Source: JBDTME01 sp964583795 (GTDB lineage Bacteria; Patescibacteriota; Microgenomatia; UBA1400; PJMF01). Taken from it: a stretch of 64,000 nucleotides of DNA. The stretch covers positions 26,918 through 90,917 of the forward strand of contig CAZOWX010000003.1 of NCBI GenBank assembly GCA_964583795.1. The letters run 5' to 3'. A program made the translations under genes and the position numbers. Shown in pieces: positions 40,946 to 49,498 of this stretch (positions are counted from its first letter, which is position 1; every line of letters begins with the position of its first letter). Below the pieces are notes generated by a model that was given only the letters and a program-made list of their open reading frames with translations, had not been told where the DNA came from and searched no databases.

Positions 40946-41215
40946 TTAGTATACTTGGTTATGGGAACCTACGTCATAAAAACGGATGGTGTCATGCTCA
41001 ATTCGATATATTACCCTGATGTCTCCCGTAACTGAAAACGAACGAAATGTTTTGAGTGAACCAGTGAGTGGGTGATCTCTCAGTAGAGGATTAGGGTTAT
41101 GTGGATTTTTCAAAAACGCTTGCAGCCTTTGTTCAAATTTTGCTTTCAAGTTCTTATAAGGGAAAACTCTTTGTTCTAAATGCTTCTGGAAATTTTTCTG
41201 ATATTTAATCGTCAT
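40946..41215 (-). CDS. RelE/ParE-family toxin (YafQ-like)
   Basis: This 89-aa protein has the small alpha/beta RelE fold: helix-helix (MTIKYQKNFQKHLEQRVFPYKNLKAKFEQRLQAF as predicted), HPLTGSLKTFRSFSVTGDIRVIYRIE, and the end RFYDVGSHNQVY. Typical targets are ribosome-bound mRNA. It overlaps the end of its antitoxin gene by 11 nt, the usual order (antitoxin first). Catalytic residues are not certain; a His and Arg near the C-terminus are compatible. Confidence 0.88.
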   Translation of the reverse strand: MTIKYQKNFQKHLEQRVFPYKNLKAKFEQRLQAFLKNPHNPNPLLRDHPLTGSLKTFRSFSVTGDIRVIYRIEHDTIRFYDVGSHNQVY

Positions 41216-41489
41216 GAAGCCCTAACTGCTCAAAAAATTCTTGGGCAGAAGAAGCTGTGAAGACATTTTTATTATTATCAAAATCTTTATCCATCGCATT
41301 ATATCTACGATCATTTTTTTCTGACAACTTGATCGTTTTTGACCAACCGATGGAAATGCGCTTGCTGGAGAGTTGAGTCAAAAAAACACGGACCGCTTCC
41401 TGAAGAGAAGAGAATCCCTGAGCCATAGCTGCCTGGGTCGCGGCTTGCTTTAAGTCACTAGTAATGGGTACCTGGAGTGTTGTTTTCAT
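41205..41489 (-). CDS. Antitoxin of the RelE-family module (RelB-like)
   Basis: This 94-aa protein begins MKTTLQVPITSDLKQAATQAAMAQGFSS as predicted, the ribbon-helix-helix DNA-binding pattern of RelB/DinJ antitoxins, with an extended C-terminal toxin-binding tail (SSAQEFFEQLGLHDD). A consensus promoter (41496-41524) places the transcript start at the ATG itself. It is first gene of a two-gene operon, overlapping the toxin. Confidence 0.85.
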   Translation of the reverse strand: MKTTLQVPITSDLKQAATQAAMAQGFSSLQEAVRVFLTQLSSKRISIGWSKTIKLSEKNDRRYNAMDKDFDNNKNVFTASSAQEFFEQLGLHDD

Positions 41490-41495
41490 AATATT

Positions 41496-41524
41496 ATTAT
41501 ATTGTTTTGATATTATTTTGTCAA
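41496..41524 (-). promoter_or_regulatory. Consensus promoter, leaderless, of the RelBE-like module
   Basis: On the minus strand TTGACA (41524-41519), a 17-nt spacer and TATAAT (41501-41496); the start codon is 6 nt further. Confidence 0.9.
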
Positions 41525-41526
41525 GG

Positions 41527-41573
41527 AGTTAGAGAGCGAATGGAAACGAATGAGAACGAAAAAGAACGAATGG
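41527..41573 (+). repeat. 10-nt tandem repeat, CGAAT-N5 type
   Basis: This is the second copy of the family, immediately upstream of the toxin-antitoxin promoter. Confidence 0.85.
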
Positions 41574-41580
41574 AAGGTTT

Positions 41581-42483
41581 TTACAAGGCTAGTAACACAA
41601 TCCCAATCACCACCAATCCAATTGGTACCATCCTTTCCCGAATTTTTTCCCGAAAAAACAATTTTCCAAACACTGCGCTAAAGACGATGCTGCTGCGTTT
41701 GAGCGAGATAGTGATGACTGAAGAAGCGATGAGCCCCTGAGACAGATACTGGAAAAGAGAAGAGGTTCCCTCCAGAATTCCAACCGGTGCTAAAATTTTA
41801 ATGTCACTCCCATTTTTGAGAATTCTCAGTTGGCTTTTGTTTTCCCTGATTAATAAAACAAAATAGAGAAGTGTTAGTAATGCATAGCTTATGCCGGTGT
41901 AAAACAGTGGATTGCTATCAGTGATCCCGATTTTATGGAGTGAGCCAGCAAAACCCCAGAGAATGGAAGTCATCAGCATGTAGCGAACTCCGATGTTTTG
42001 GTAAATTTGTTTGATCGGAGCCAAGAGTTCAACTTTTCCTTTTTGAATATTGAGCCAGTAGGCGCCGGTAATGATCAGCATAATTCCTAGCAGCGCCAAC
42101 GATGAAACAGTTTGATGAAAAAACAGAAATGAGATGATCAGGACAAATACTGGGGTAAATGCCAGCATTGGCAGTGATAGTGATAAATCAGTGAACTTGA
42201 GGGATTTGAGATAAAAAATATAGCCGTAGAAATCGAGAGCCGTGACAGCGGCGAAAATGACGATCAATTCCAGAGAAATAAAATTAGGGATTGAGAATAA
42301 AGCCAGGGGAACCGTTACGACCGAGGCAAACAACATCCAGGTAAAAGTGATCAGGGTCTCTGAGTACGAAGAAGTATCTTTTTTAGCCAGCACATTTTTG
42401 ATCGAGTCAAAAAAACCAGCGAGAAGACCAAAGAGAATGCCAATGGACCAATTATACTTGTCGTCAAAAGCATTGACGGACAT
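41581..42483 (-). CDS. EamA/DMT-family transporter
   Basis: This 300-aa protein has ten predicted membrane segments in two EamA repeats (residues about 12-148 and 165-300), typical of drug/metabolite transporters. The substrate is unknown. The start (MSVNAFDDKYNWSIGILFGLLAGFFD as predicted) is divergent from the antitoxin gene, with 41 bp between start codons that hold the GTTATAAC operator. Transcription of both could therefore be linked. The stop lies right beside the CGAAT repeat. Confidence 0.88.
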   Translation of the reverse strand: MSVNAFDDKYNWSIGILFGLLAGFFDSIKNVLAKKDTSSYSETLITFTWMLFASVVTVPLALFSIPNFISLELIVIFAAVTALDFYGYIFYLKSLKFTDLSLSLPMLAFTPVFVLIISFLFFHQTVSSLALLGIMLIITGAYWLNIQKGKVELLAPIKQIYQNIGVRYMLMTSILWGFAGSLHKIGITDSNPLFYTGISYALLTLLYFVLLIRENKSQLRILKNGSDIKILAPVGILEGTSSLFQYLSQGLIASSVITISLKRSSIVFSAVFGKLFFREKIRERMVPIGLVVIGIVLLAL

Positions 42484-42512
42484 GTTTTTCTGTTATAACA
42501 TAACGTTATAAC
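42475..42512 (+). promoter_or_regulatory. Promoter and probable operator of the AbrB-Doc module
   Basis: TTGACG at 42475-42480 and TAACAT at 42498-42503 are spaced by 17 nt. Two copies of the perfect 8-bp palindrome GTTATAAC (42492-42499 and 42505-42512) overlap the -10 and the start site. This is a likely autoregulatory operator of the antitoxin. Confidence 0.7.
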
Positions 42513-42524
42513 GAAAGGTGTATC

Positions 42525-42836
42525 ATGTCAGGAAAACTCAAATACCAAAAAATCATCAAAGTTGGCAACAGTTTAGCCGTGACGCTGGACCGTGACTTTG
42601 TGACGCAAACTGGTGTGAAGCATGGCGATGAAGTAGCCGTGAACTATCAGGCTGACCAGAAGGTGGTCAGTTATGCTCCAGTAGAGCCGTCTGGTGCAAT
42701 GGAAGTAGCTGAGTCGATGGAGAAGTACAACGCGAAGGCGAAAGTGGCTGCGGTAGTGACGCCTGAGCTGGAAGAGTGGACAGAGAACTTTATCGAGGAA
42801 AATAAGCAAGCACTCAAAAAGTTGGCAAACCTATGA
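42525..42836 (+). CDS. AbrB/MazE-type antitoxin
   Basis: This 103-aa protein has an N-terminal swapped-hairpin AbrB domain (YQKIIKVGNSLAVTLDRDFVTQTGVKHGDEVAV as predicted, residues 6-38) that binds DNA. The C-terminal helical tail (TPELEEWTENFIEENKQALKKLA) would wrap the toxin. The stop overlaps the toxin start (ATGA). Doc toxins are usually paired with Phd antitoxins; pairing with an AbrB-type protein is less common. It is probably bound to the GTTATAAC palindromes upstream. Confidence 0.85.
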   Translation: MSGKLKYQKIIKVGNSLAVTLDRDFVTQTGVKHGDEVAVNYQADQKVVSYAPVEPSGAMEVAESMEKYNAKAKVAAVVTPELEEWTENFIEENKQALKKLANL

Positions 42837-43231
42837 CGAATTTTCAAGCGCTTACCATTGAAGTTGTTCTTTTTATCCATGAGCATATTATTGCTAAGGC
42901 TGGAGGAAAACAAGGAATCAGAGATTTTGCCTTGCTTCATAGTGCTCTTGAACGATGCAAAGTCACTTTCGGTGGAGAGGATTTGTACCCCACACTACTT
43001 CAGAAAACTGCGGCGTTGTGGCACTCGATGACGATGAACCACCCTTTTTTGGATGGAAACAAGCGGACGGCTTTTGCAACAGTTTCACGGTTTTTATATC
43101 TCAATGGTTATCAGATTACTGCCTCTCAAGACGAAATAGTGCGGATTTGTATCAGCGTCGACAATGACGGGCTGAAGTTGAGTGAAATTGTGAGTTGGTT
43201 GGAAAAGAACACTAAAGACTATAGACTATAG
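42833..43231 (+). CDS. doc: Doc-type toxin (Fic/Doc family)
   Basis: This 132-aa death-on-curing toxin has the catalytic motif HPFLDGNKRTAF at about residues 64-75. Doc kinases phosphorylate EF-Tu; the canonical Doc motif is HxFxNANKR and Fic AMP-transferases have HPFxxGNGRxxR, so this is intermediate. The overlap with the antitoxin is 4 nt. The last residues (about KDYRL) are encoded by an ACTATAG repeat that continues past the stop, a further case of a repeat forming a C-terminus. Confidence 0.92.
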   Translation: MTNFQALTIEVVLFIHEHIIAKAGGKQGIRDFALLHSALERCKVTFGGEDLYPTLLQKTAALWHSMTMNHPFLDGNKRTAFATVSRFLYLNGYQITASQDEIVRICISVDNDGLKLSEIVSWLEKNTKDYRL

Positions 43232-43240
43232 ACTAAGTAC

Positions 43241-43269
43241 TTGTTGTTGGCCAATTCCTCTGGTACAAT
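43241..43269 (+). promoter_or_regulatory. Promoter of the rpsF-ssb-rpsR operon
   Basis: TTGTTG at 43241-43246, a 17-nt spacer and TACAAT at 43264-43269, followed by a leader of about 105 nt. Confidence 0.65.
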
Positions 43270-43284
43270 ACCCATCACAACTTT

Positions 43285-43375
43285 AACACTTGCCGTTGCC
43301 ATCCCAAACCTTCCAGGTGAAGGAGTCCATTAAGCCTAGCAACAGCACAGTTATCCCGCAACGCGGGAAAGAAGG
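43285..43375 (+). promoter_or_regulatory. Structured leader of rpsF, possible S6:S18 binding site
   Basis: GTTGC near 43294 can pair with GCAAC near 43340, enclosing an inner hairpin CCTTC-CAGGT-GAAGG (43309-43323). A separate CCCGC-AAC-GCGGG hairpin lies at 43356-43368. S6:S18 autoregulatory leaders are known for this operon in many bacteria. The assignment is by position and not by a verified motif. Confidence 0.45.
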
Positions 43376-43381
43376 GCCCTT

Positions 43382-43726
43382 ATGATCAAAACATACGAAT
43401 TTGTTGTCTTGTTTTCTCCAGAACTTAGCGAGAGTGAGTTACAAACCACTCAAGAGTCACTGATTTCATTGGTAAAAAAACACAAAGGGAAAGTTGGGTC
43501 TGTAGAGACTTGGGGAAAGCGACCATTAGCCTACGCGATCAACAAATTTACCGAAGCAAATTACCTCTTCTTTGTTCTTGAGCTCGATACTTCAGCAGTT
43601 GAACCTTTCACAAAAGACGTCAAGCTTAACACAAGTGCTATCCGTTCTTTGCTTGTGATTCAAGAACCCCACTATAAAAAGGGTACGGCAACTGAAGAGC
43701 ACGTTCAATCGGAAAAATCCGAGTAG
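43382..43726 (+). CDS. rpsF: 30S ribosomal protein S6
   Basis: This 114-aa protein has the typical S6 start (YEFVVLFSPELSESELQ), KVGSVETWGKRPLAYAINKFTEANYLFFVLELD in the middle (split between beta strands), and an acidic C-terminus. It forms a heterodimer with S18 in the 30S platform. It is the first gene of rpsF-ssb-rpsR, with a structured leader. GGGCCCTT precedes the ATG; no strong Shine-Dalgarno is seen. Confidence 0.97.
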   Translation: MIKTYEFVVLFSPELSESELQTTQESLISLVKKHKGKVGSVETWGKRPLAYAINKFTEANYLFFVLELDTSAVEPFTKDVKLNTSAIRSLLVIQEPHYKKGTATEEHVQSEKSE

Positions 43727-43850
43727 CCGATGTCAGATTCTTGTCATAATCGGGAGTATACTAATAGTTACACATACCAATAAACCAGAGATGAAGAGTC
43801 GAGCGGTTATTATCTGATTCGAAATGCTCTCTGAGAAAAAAGGAGTACAC

Positions 43851-44354
43851 ATGTCAGTTCGATCACTCAATAAAGTGATGATAATAGGCAATCTCACTCG
43901 AGATCCACAGATGCGATTCACCCCGACAGGGACCGCTGTGTCAACCTTTGGCATTGCCACAAATCGCAGCTGGGTACCTGGAGATGGCGGTGAGCGACAA
44001 GAAGAGACTGAGTTTCACAATATTGTGGCTTGGTCAAAGTTAGCGGAAATTTGTGGGCAGCTGCTACACAAAGGTGACAAAGTCTACGTTGAAGGAAGAA
44101 TCCGTACTCGAGATTGGAAAACTCAGGAAGGTGATGATCGTCGAACCACAGAGATCATTATTGATAACATGATGTTGTTGAGTTCTCGTGGTGGATCAGC
44201 GGGCGGATATGCGTCGAGTGATATGGGGTCAGGAACGTCTGATGCTGGGACTCGTGGAGCTTCACAGCAGTCTGGAAAATCGAGTTCGACAGTCGCACCT
44301 GAGCCAGCTGAAGAAGTAGCGGTTGAAGACGTCAGTGACGACATCCCATTTTAA
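43851..44354 (+). CDS. ssb: Single-stranded DNA-binding protein
   Basis: This 167-aa protein has an OB fold (residues 1-110: SLNKVMIIGNLTRDPQMRFTPTG...FHNIVAWSKLAEICGQLLHKGDKVYVEGRIRTR), a Gly/Ser/Thr-rich disordered linker (115-155), and the acidic protein-interaction tip DVSDDIPF. It protects ssDNA in replication and repair. The start ATG 43851 has AGGAG 6 nt upstream; the ORF opens earlier at 43824. Between rpsF and ssb are 124 bp with a TTCTTGTCATAAT block that may be an internal promoter. Confidence 0.97.
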   Translation: MSVRSLNKVMIIGNLTRDPQMRFTPTGTAVSTFGIATNRSWVPGDGGERQEETEFHNIVAWSKLAEICGQLLHKGDKVYVEGRIRTRDWKTQEGDDRRTTEIIIDNMMLLSSRGGSAGGYASSDMGSGTSDAGTRGASQQSGKSSSTVAPEPAEEVAVEDVSDDIPF

Positions 44355-44393
44355 AAATAACGAATAGAAGCGAATAAAAACGAATGTAAGCGA
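44355..44393 (+). repeat. 10-nt tandem repeat, CGAAT-N5 type
   Basis: This is the third copy of the family, starting at the ssb stop codon. Confidence 0.85.
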
Positions 44394-44486
44394 ATTGTAG
44401 AATTATGAGATTAGGCCTATTTATTAACAAGTAATTCATAATAAACGAATTTATATATTTGTTTAAATTCGAAAAGGTAAAAATTT

Positions 44487-44723
44487 ATGTCAAAGCTTTT
44501 TCAAAAGAAACGTCGAAAAAACTTGCCTCAGGTTAAAAAAGCACCCGCAAGTTTGAGTTTCGACTACAAAGATGCTCGCACTTTGCAGCGCTACCTAAGT
44601 GAACATGGTGCTATTGAGGGGCGCGATCGGACAGGGTTATCAAATAAACAACAACGTCAGCTATCTCGAGAGATTAAACGTGCTCGACACCTGGGGATGA
44701 TGCAGTTTACGCAGACACTGTGA
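44487..44723 (+). CDS. rpsR: 30S ribosomal protein S18
   Basis: This 78-aa protein has a basic N-terminus (KLFQKKRRKNLPQVKK), the conserved core YKDARTLQRYLSEHGAIEGRDRTGLSNKQQRQLSREIKRARHLGMM (seen in segments), and S18 length. The gene follows ssb as usual, but the rplI (L9) gene that normally comes next in many bacteria is absent; a repeat region and an unrelated convergent gene follow. AAGGTAAAA precedes the ATG. Confidence 0.96.
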   Translation: MSKLFQKKRRKNLPQVKKAPASLSFDYKDARTLQRYLSEHGAIEGRDRTGLSNKQQRQLSREIKRARHLGMMQFTQTL

Positions 44724-44728
44724 TAGAT

Positions 44729-45026
44729 TAGGTTCTAGGTTCTAGGTTCTAGGTTCTAGGTTCTAGGTTCTAGGTTCTAGGTTTTGGGCGGAGAGTGTAG
44801 AGTGCGAAATGTGGATTATAGATTGTGGATGATGGATTTTTTGTACTTGGCTTGAGAGAATAGACTTGTAGCTTGTCATTTTGACAGGCTCAATGTAAAA
44901 GCTTGCTTGCCCGCCGTAGCTTTACTGTGTCCTCTCGTAGTCCCGCAGTGCGGGACGAAGTGGGAGCGGAGGAGGGTAGCTTGTATCTCGTCAACTTCCC
45001 CTTATTATCAAAAAGAAGAGAAGCTT
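44729..45026. repeat. Gene-free stretch: heptad tract and hairpins
   Basis: (AGGTTCT)n heptads occupy 44729-44783. TGGATTAT-type units follow at 44813-44840, then a TTGTCATTTTGACAGG hairpin near 44874. A TCCCGCAGTGCGGGA hairpin is at 44940-44955. No gene is seen. Confidence 0.75.
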
Positions 45027-47336
45027 CTAGCGCTTTTTCTCGTTTGGTTTCGCACTGAGCGTTGCTATGGCATCTAGCCTTGCCTTTACAGGAGCATTGT
45101 CCGGAGAGATTTTCTCAAGGATGTACTGATACTGAGTTGTTGCGCCACTGTAATCGTGTTCATTTTCTAACAGTTGTCCCAGAAGGTATCGAGCTGAATC
45201 ATAGTTTGCTTTCATCTCAATCGCTTTGTATAGGCTTGTCTTTGCAGCTGCCAAATCACCTTTGGCATTTTCTACTAGACCTTCGTAGTACACCAGCTTG
45301 GCATCAGTCGGAGAGAGTTTTTGTGCAACTTGGAGTGTTACCAAGGCATCATCGTACAGTGAAGCACGCGCTTGGGCGAGGGTAACGAGTACTTGGTTTC
45401 TGGATTTGTAAAAATTTAAGTGCACAGGATTGAGGCTAATACTTGCATCACTTGCTTCAATTGCTGACTTTGCGAACTGTGAGCCGGATGAGTTGTCACC
45501 GCTTTCAAGCAACGCAATGGCATACTGACTAGAAATTTTGCTATACAGTTCGTAGTAGAGAGCTTCTTTGGGTGAAAGTTCAATTGCTAACTTCATTTTT
45601 TTCAAAGCAGTCTCGAAGTCATTGGCAATGTATGCCTGTTTGGCCTGTGAGAAGTAGTGGTCGGCAAACCAGATAGTAGCGACTTGTATCAGTAAAAAAA
45701 TTGAGATCATTGTAACGAGACTTATGAGCATCCATTGACCTACTGAGATATTTGGGGAAGAAAGTGGTGTGTGTTTTGTTTTTTCAGGATTAAAGTATTG
45801 ACTGATCCATGAGAAAAGTTTTGAGAACTTTGTTTTGGGAGTAATTCCAGTTGCACTGTGAAATGAAAATATTGACCAATGGATTTCTTTCTCACGTGGG
45901 ATAAATGCAAGTGCTAGTGCCGGGAGGGTGTACATGAGCAGGCTGACCATAACAGTTGAGAAGCCAAAAAAGTTGGAAATATGAAGCGAAATGAGACCAC
46001 CGAAAATTGCTGCACTGAACAGTCTTTGATTGAACTCTTTGGCAAACACTGCCTCTTTGAATAAAAACCATCCGATTACTACTTGTAAAGCAAGATATGC
46101 CCCAAGTCCAAAAATTCCAGTGGTAGCCAGAAAGTTTAACTCTTCGTTATGGGCTTTGTTGTATAAAAAATCCCACTCGGAAACGAGGTTGTGCTCCATC
46201 GGACGATCTTTATAGTAACTGTAGGCGAAGGTCTCTACCCCTGAGCCAAACAGTGGGTAGCGCTGCCAAACTGCCAAAGCACCCTTCCAAACGATGCGGC
46301 GAATATCTCCAGAGTCAGTTCCACCAATCTCAAGCCGATTAACAACTTGTGTAGGGTTTGCTTGAGTTGCGAAGTCAGGTGATGATGGGGGTTGGTGTTG
46401 CAAAGAGAGTGCTTTAGTAAAGGGAGTTCCAAAGACGACACCGGTGATGATGAGTACTGCAGTGACAAGTATTGCCCATACTGGACGACTCGATCGAAGT
46501 TGGCGCTCTTTGAGATATGACACTCCCGCGAGCAATGCGAAAACGATCCAGCCAAGAGAAAACCCCAAAAAACCAGAGCGCGATTTCGTAAAAAGTAGAG
46601 TGGCGAAGACAACAAAACAAAGAGCTACTCCAACGAGCTTAGCTACAGTCGGTGAGGATTTGGATGGTTTTTCCCAATGTTGTGTCTGAAATAATGCTAA
46701 AGCACTCGTCAGTGGTAACAAGAGGGCAAGATATGCTGCCAACCAATTGGGTTGACCAAATGTCCCAAACACCCGAGTTTGGACATCCTGAATCCAACAG
46801 TTCGCGTCAAACTCGTGTGTGAGCAGTAAACAGCTTGGAGAATGGCCAAAATGCTCTGGAAAGGCGTACATGGTACTCAGTGTCACACCGACAAAAACAA
46901 AGAAAAGCGAAGAGCGCACGTGTTTGCGTTGAACAAACGTTGCCGTTGCGTAAAACAAGATGATGTAGGAAATGGTTGACATCAGTCCACCATGAAACCG
47001 GGTATAGTAACCAAATATGGAGGTTCGAGGATGGATAGAGAGCGCGGTTGAAATAAGCTGAGACAAGAAAAACAGTAGCACGTACCGATCAAATGGAGTT
47101 TTTCTCCAGTAGATTTTTTTGTCAACAATGGTTTTAGTAAACCATGCGGCAGTGATGACAATCACGCCAAAGTACGTCACGATCATTTTGTTAAACTCAA
47201 AAATTTCTTCATTTTTCACTAAAAAAACCAATGGTAAAAAAGCAAACAAGCCAAACAGGGTGAAGCGAATGAGAGCAGAACATGCTAAAGAGAGTAAGTA
47301 GCGATTTTCATGTTGTGACTGCATTCGATACGACAT
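45027..47336 (-). CDS. O-antigen ligase/polymerase-like protein with TPR tail
   Basis: This 769-aa protein has about 12 membrane segments in the first two thirds (residues 15-520) with the Wzy_C/O-antigen ligase signature region (GGLMSTISYIILFYATATF and FGQPNWLAAYLALLLPL). A C-terminal part (about 560-769) consists of TPR-like helix pairs (AYIANDFETALKKMKLAIELSPKEALYYELY as predicted; VYYEGLVENAKGDLAAAKTSLYKAIEMK). The family joins or polymerises surface glycans. The start is set at ATG 47336 (MSYRMQSQHEN), because the ORF upstream to 47447 runs through TATATGG and GGATTGT repeats. It is convergent to rpsR and divergent from mreB. Confidence 0.85.
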   Translation of the reverse strand: MSYRMQSQHENRYLLSLACSALIRFTLFGLFAFLPLVFLVKNEEIFEFNKMIVTYFGVIVITAAWFTKTIVDKKIYWRKTPFDRYVLLFFLSQLISTALSIHPRTSIFGYYTRFHGGLMSTISYIILFYATATFVQRKHVRSSLFFVFVGVTLSTMYAFPEHFGHSPSCLLLTHEFDANCWIQDVQTRVFGTFGQPNWLAAYLALLLPLTSALALFQTQHWEKPSKSSPTVAKLVGVALCFVVFATLLFTKSRSGFLGFSLGWIVFALLAGVSYLKERQLRSSRPVWAILVTAVLIITGVVFGTPFTKALSLQHQPPSSPDFATQANPTQVVNRLEIGGTDSGDIRRIVWKGALAVWQRYPLFGSGVETFAYSYYKDRPMEHNLVSEWDFLYNKAHNEELNFLATTGIFGLGAYLALQVVIGWFLFKEAVFAKEFNQRLFSAAIFGGLISLHISNFFGFSTVMVSLLMYTLPALALAFIPREKEIHWSIFSFHSATGITPKTKFSKLFSWISQYFNPEKTKHTPLSSPNISVGQWMLISLVTMISIFLLIQVATIWFADHYFSQAKQAYIANDFETALKKMKLAIELSPKEALYYELYSKISSQYAIALLESGDNSSGSQFAKSAIEASDASISLNPVHLNFYKSRNQVLVTLAQARASLYDDALVTLQVAQKLSPTDAKLVYYEGLVENAKGDLAAAKTSLYKAIEMKANYDSARYLLGQLLENEHDYSGATTQYQYILEKISPDNAPVKARLDAIATLSAKPNEKKR

Positions 47337-47612
47337 GGCGGTTAGTATATAGTATTTTGTATATGGTATGTAGAGGGAAGGGATTGGGGAGTGGGGATTA
47401 TAGATTATGGATATATGGATGGTGGATTGTGGAATGTGCCAGTCCAAGGCTGGTCCGCCTTGGGCGGAGAGTGTGGATTTAGCGACTAGGGATTAGTGCT
47501 TGACTTGATGAGTGTGGGTTGTTGCAATTGATTCTTGCGGCTTGCGGCTTGCGGCTTGCGGCTTGCGGCTTGCGGCTTGCGGCTTGCGGCTTGCGGCTTG
47601 TAGAATGGGGCT
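47337..47612. repeat. Repeat gap before mreB, including (CTTGCGG)n heptads
   Basis: 47337-47440 is TATAGTA/GGATTAT-type units. 47436-47475 is a GTGCCAG/TCCGCC element. 47533-47600 is about nine perfect CTTGCGG heptads. Confidence 0.9.
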
Positions 47613-48698
47613 ATGTTTCGAGATTTTCTGAAGATAAATCATGGGTTAAGCAATGCATTTTCAAATACAGTTGCTATTGACTTGGGGAGTTATCAAACTC
47701 GGTTGATGCTTTCAACGCAAACCCAACCGGTGGTTGTGCCATCGTACTTGGTGCAAAATAAAGAAGCAGATCGTTTACTGTCGATTGGGCAAACTGCTCT
47801 TGAGATAGTTGGTCGCAGTGGAGCAAAGCTTGAAATTATTCGACCAATCAGGGAGGGAAACTTTACCGACTATCAGTATGCGAAAGTGTTTCTCGAGCAC
47901 TGTTTTTCTCTTCTCAAATCGAAAGGACAAAAAAGGGGAGTTTCTTTACCCCAAACGGTCTATTTTTTTGTTTCATCGCAAATGAATGAGGTTCAGCATC
48001 GGGCTTTACTTCGGATTGCTCAAGAAATTGGAATTGCGCATACCCATTTATTAGTGCGACCGTTGATTGCAGCCTTGACGAAGCATGCACAGCCCTCTTT
48101 ACAAGCAATTCAGCCGTTGCAACTGCTTATTGATTGTGGCTATGAATCAACAATTTTTTCAGTACTTCAGTTTGGAAAAGTATTGCGACATCACCAAGCA
48201 TGGTATGGAGGAAAGGATTTGACAAAAGCGATGATTCGCTTTTTGAGAACCGCTCATCATCTAGAGATTGGTTCACAAGCAGCTGAACGCTTAAAGCAAG
48301 AGTGCGCAGCTGTGTTGATAACGACCGATGCACTCAAGCGCAAAGAGTACTTTGTGGTTGTGCGAGGGCGTGATGTGATGAGTGGGTTACCCAAAACGCA
48401 TCGACTCAGTGCATTTGAGTTTGAATCGCTATTTGTGCAATTTGTTCAGACGGTGATGGATCAACTTGCTTGGGTGATTGATGAATTGGGACCTGAGTTA
48501 ATGGAAGAACTTATTTTGAAGGGGTTTATGGTGTTTGGAGGAATGGCAATTATTGATCAACTAATCAGTACGATTGAGTCTCAGTATGGTACTGTCGTTT
48601 TTCGTCCTGCTCAGCCAGATGTGTTATATCATCAGGGTTTTTTGCTGTTTCAACAATTATCACACAGCGAGCAGCGTGAGTTTTATTTTTCTTTATGA
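47613..48698 (+). CDS. mreB: Rod-shape-determining protein MreB (divergent)
   Basis: This 361-aa bacterial actin organises elongasome peptidoglycan synthesis. Phosphate 1 is AIDLGSYQTRL (usual DLGTANT), phosphate 2 LIDCGYESTIFSVLQFG, and adenosine motif VFGGMAIIDQL. The RGRDVMSGLPK segment is characteristic of MreB rather than FtsA or DnaK. The nucleotide motifs are more divergent than usual. The order mreB-mreC-mreD-mrdA is kept. The stop overlaps the mreC start (ATGA). A (CTTGCGG)n tract lies immediately upstream, with no Shine-Dalgarno. Confidence 0.92.
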   Translation: MFRDFLKINHGLSNAFSNTVAIDLGSYQTRLMLSTQTQPVVVPSYLVQNKEADRLLSIGQTALEIVGRSGAKLEIIRPIREGNFTDYQYAKVFLEHCFSLLKSKGQKRGVSLPQTVYFFVSSQMNEVQHRALLRIAQEIGIAHTHLLVRPLIAALTKHAQPSLQAIQPLQLLIDCGYESTIFSVLQFGKVLRHHQAWYGGKDLTKAMIRFLRTAHHLEIGSQAAERLKQECAAVLITTDALKRKEYFVVVRGRDVMSGLPKTHRLSAFEFESLFVQFVQTVMDQLAWVIDELGPELMEELILKGFMVFGGMAIIDQLISTIESQYGTVVFRPAQPDVLYHQGFLLFQQLSHSEQREFYFSL

Positions 48699-49498
48699 TA
48701 AAAAAAATGAGTGTACAGCAACGATGGGCGGTGGGGGGCATCTACTGCACCATGTTGGTGCTTGCGTGTGTCGATACATATTCTCACTTACTGTTCATAC
48801 GCCAGCCATTTTCTTGGGTGCTGCGCCCGATGCTTCGTGCTGAGCGCTTTTTTGAAACCAGTGTTAGGTTTCCTGTCCATTTTCTTGCGAATGTCATGCG
48901 CTCAGAACAAATGATTGCAGATTTGCAGAGTAAAAACATTCAGCTGCAAGTACAGATTGCTCAAGCAGAGTTTACGAAGCAAGAGAATCTTCGGTTGCTT
49001 CAAGAATTGGAAAAAACGACGAAGTTACCCAACACAGATGTGTTTAAAGTGAGTGTGATCTCACATTTAGTCCATGTTGATGCAATTAGCGTGCTTGATA
49101 AAGGAACTGATGACTTAGTGAAACCTGGTGGGTTGGTATTTATTCAAGGAGTTTTATTTGGCAAAATTAAAGAAGTAGACCAATTTTTTTCACGGGCTAT
49201 TTTCTTTAACCAAGGGAGTTGGAGTACGGTCGCCCAGACGCAATCGGGGGTTAAAGGAGTGATTGTTGGGAAAAAAAATCAAGTCCTTTTTACTCAAGTA
49301 GCAGCAGGTGAGCACATTGAGGCTGGGGATCAGCTATTTACTGTCGGGTCCTACGTTGACTCAGTACCACCTGGATTATTTTTAGGGCAGATTGGTCAGG
49401 TGCAAGAACATATTGGAGCACCAGTACAAACAGCTGTTGTTTCCCAACTGGTTGATATTCAAGCAACCAAACTTGTGACGATTAAAATGCGGGAATAA
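48695..49498 (+). CDS. mreC: Rod-shape-determining protein MreC
   Basis: This 267-aa protein has one membrane segment (about residues 13-33), a coiled coil (about 70-108, MIADLQSKNIQLQVQIAQAEF as predicted) and the double-beta-barrel MreC domain (115-265) with VISHLVHVDAISVLDKGTDDLVKPGGLVF (predicted) and VPPGLFLGQIGQV. It scaffolds MreB, MreD and PBP2 on the outer face of the membrane. It overlaps mreB by 4 nt, and at its 3' end overlaps an antisense small gene by 17 nt. Confidence 0.93.
   Translation: MIKKMSVQQRWAVGGIYCTMLVLACVDTYSHLLFIRQPFSWVLRPMLRAERFFETSVRFPVHFLANVMRSEQMIADLQSKNIQLQVQIAQAEFTKQENLRLLQELEKTTKLPNTDVFKVSVISHLVHVDAISVLDKGTDDLVKPGGLVFIQGVLFGKIKEVDQFFSRAIFFNQGSWSTVAQTQSGVKGVIVGKKNQVLFTQVAAGEHIEAGDQLFTVGSYVDSVPPGLFLGQIGQVQEHIGAPVQTAVVSQLVDIQATKLVTIKMRE

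Noticed and set aside
41507..41740. 77-codon plus-strand ORF
   Set aside because: It starts in the CGAAT repeat and the toxin-antitoxin promoter and continues antisense through the EamA gene.
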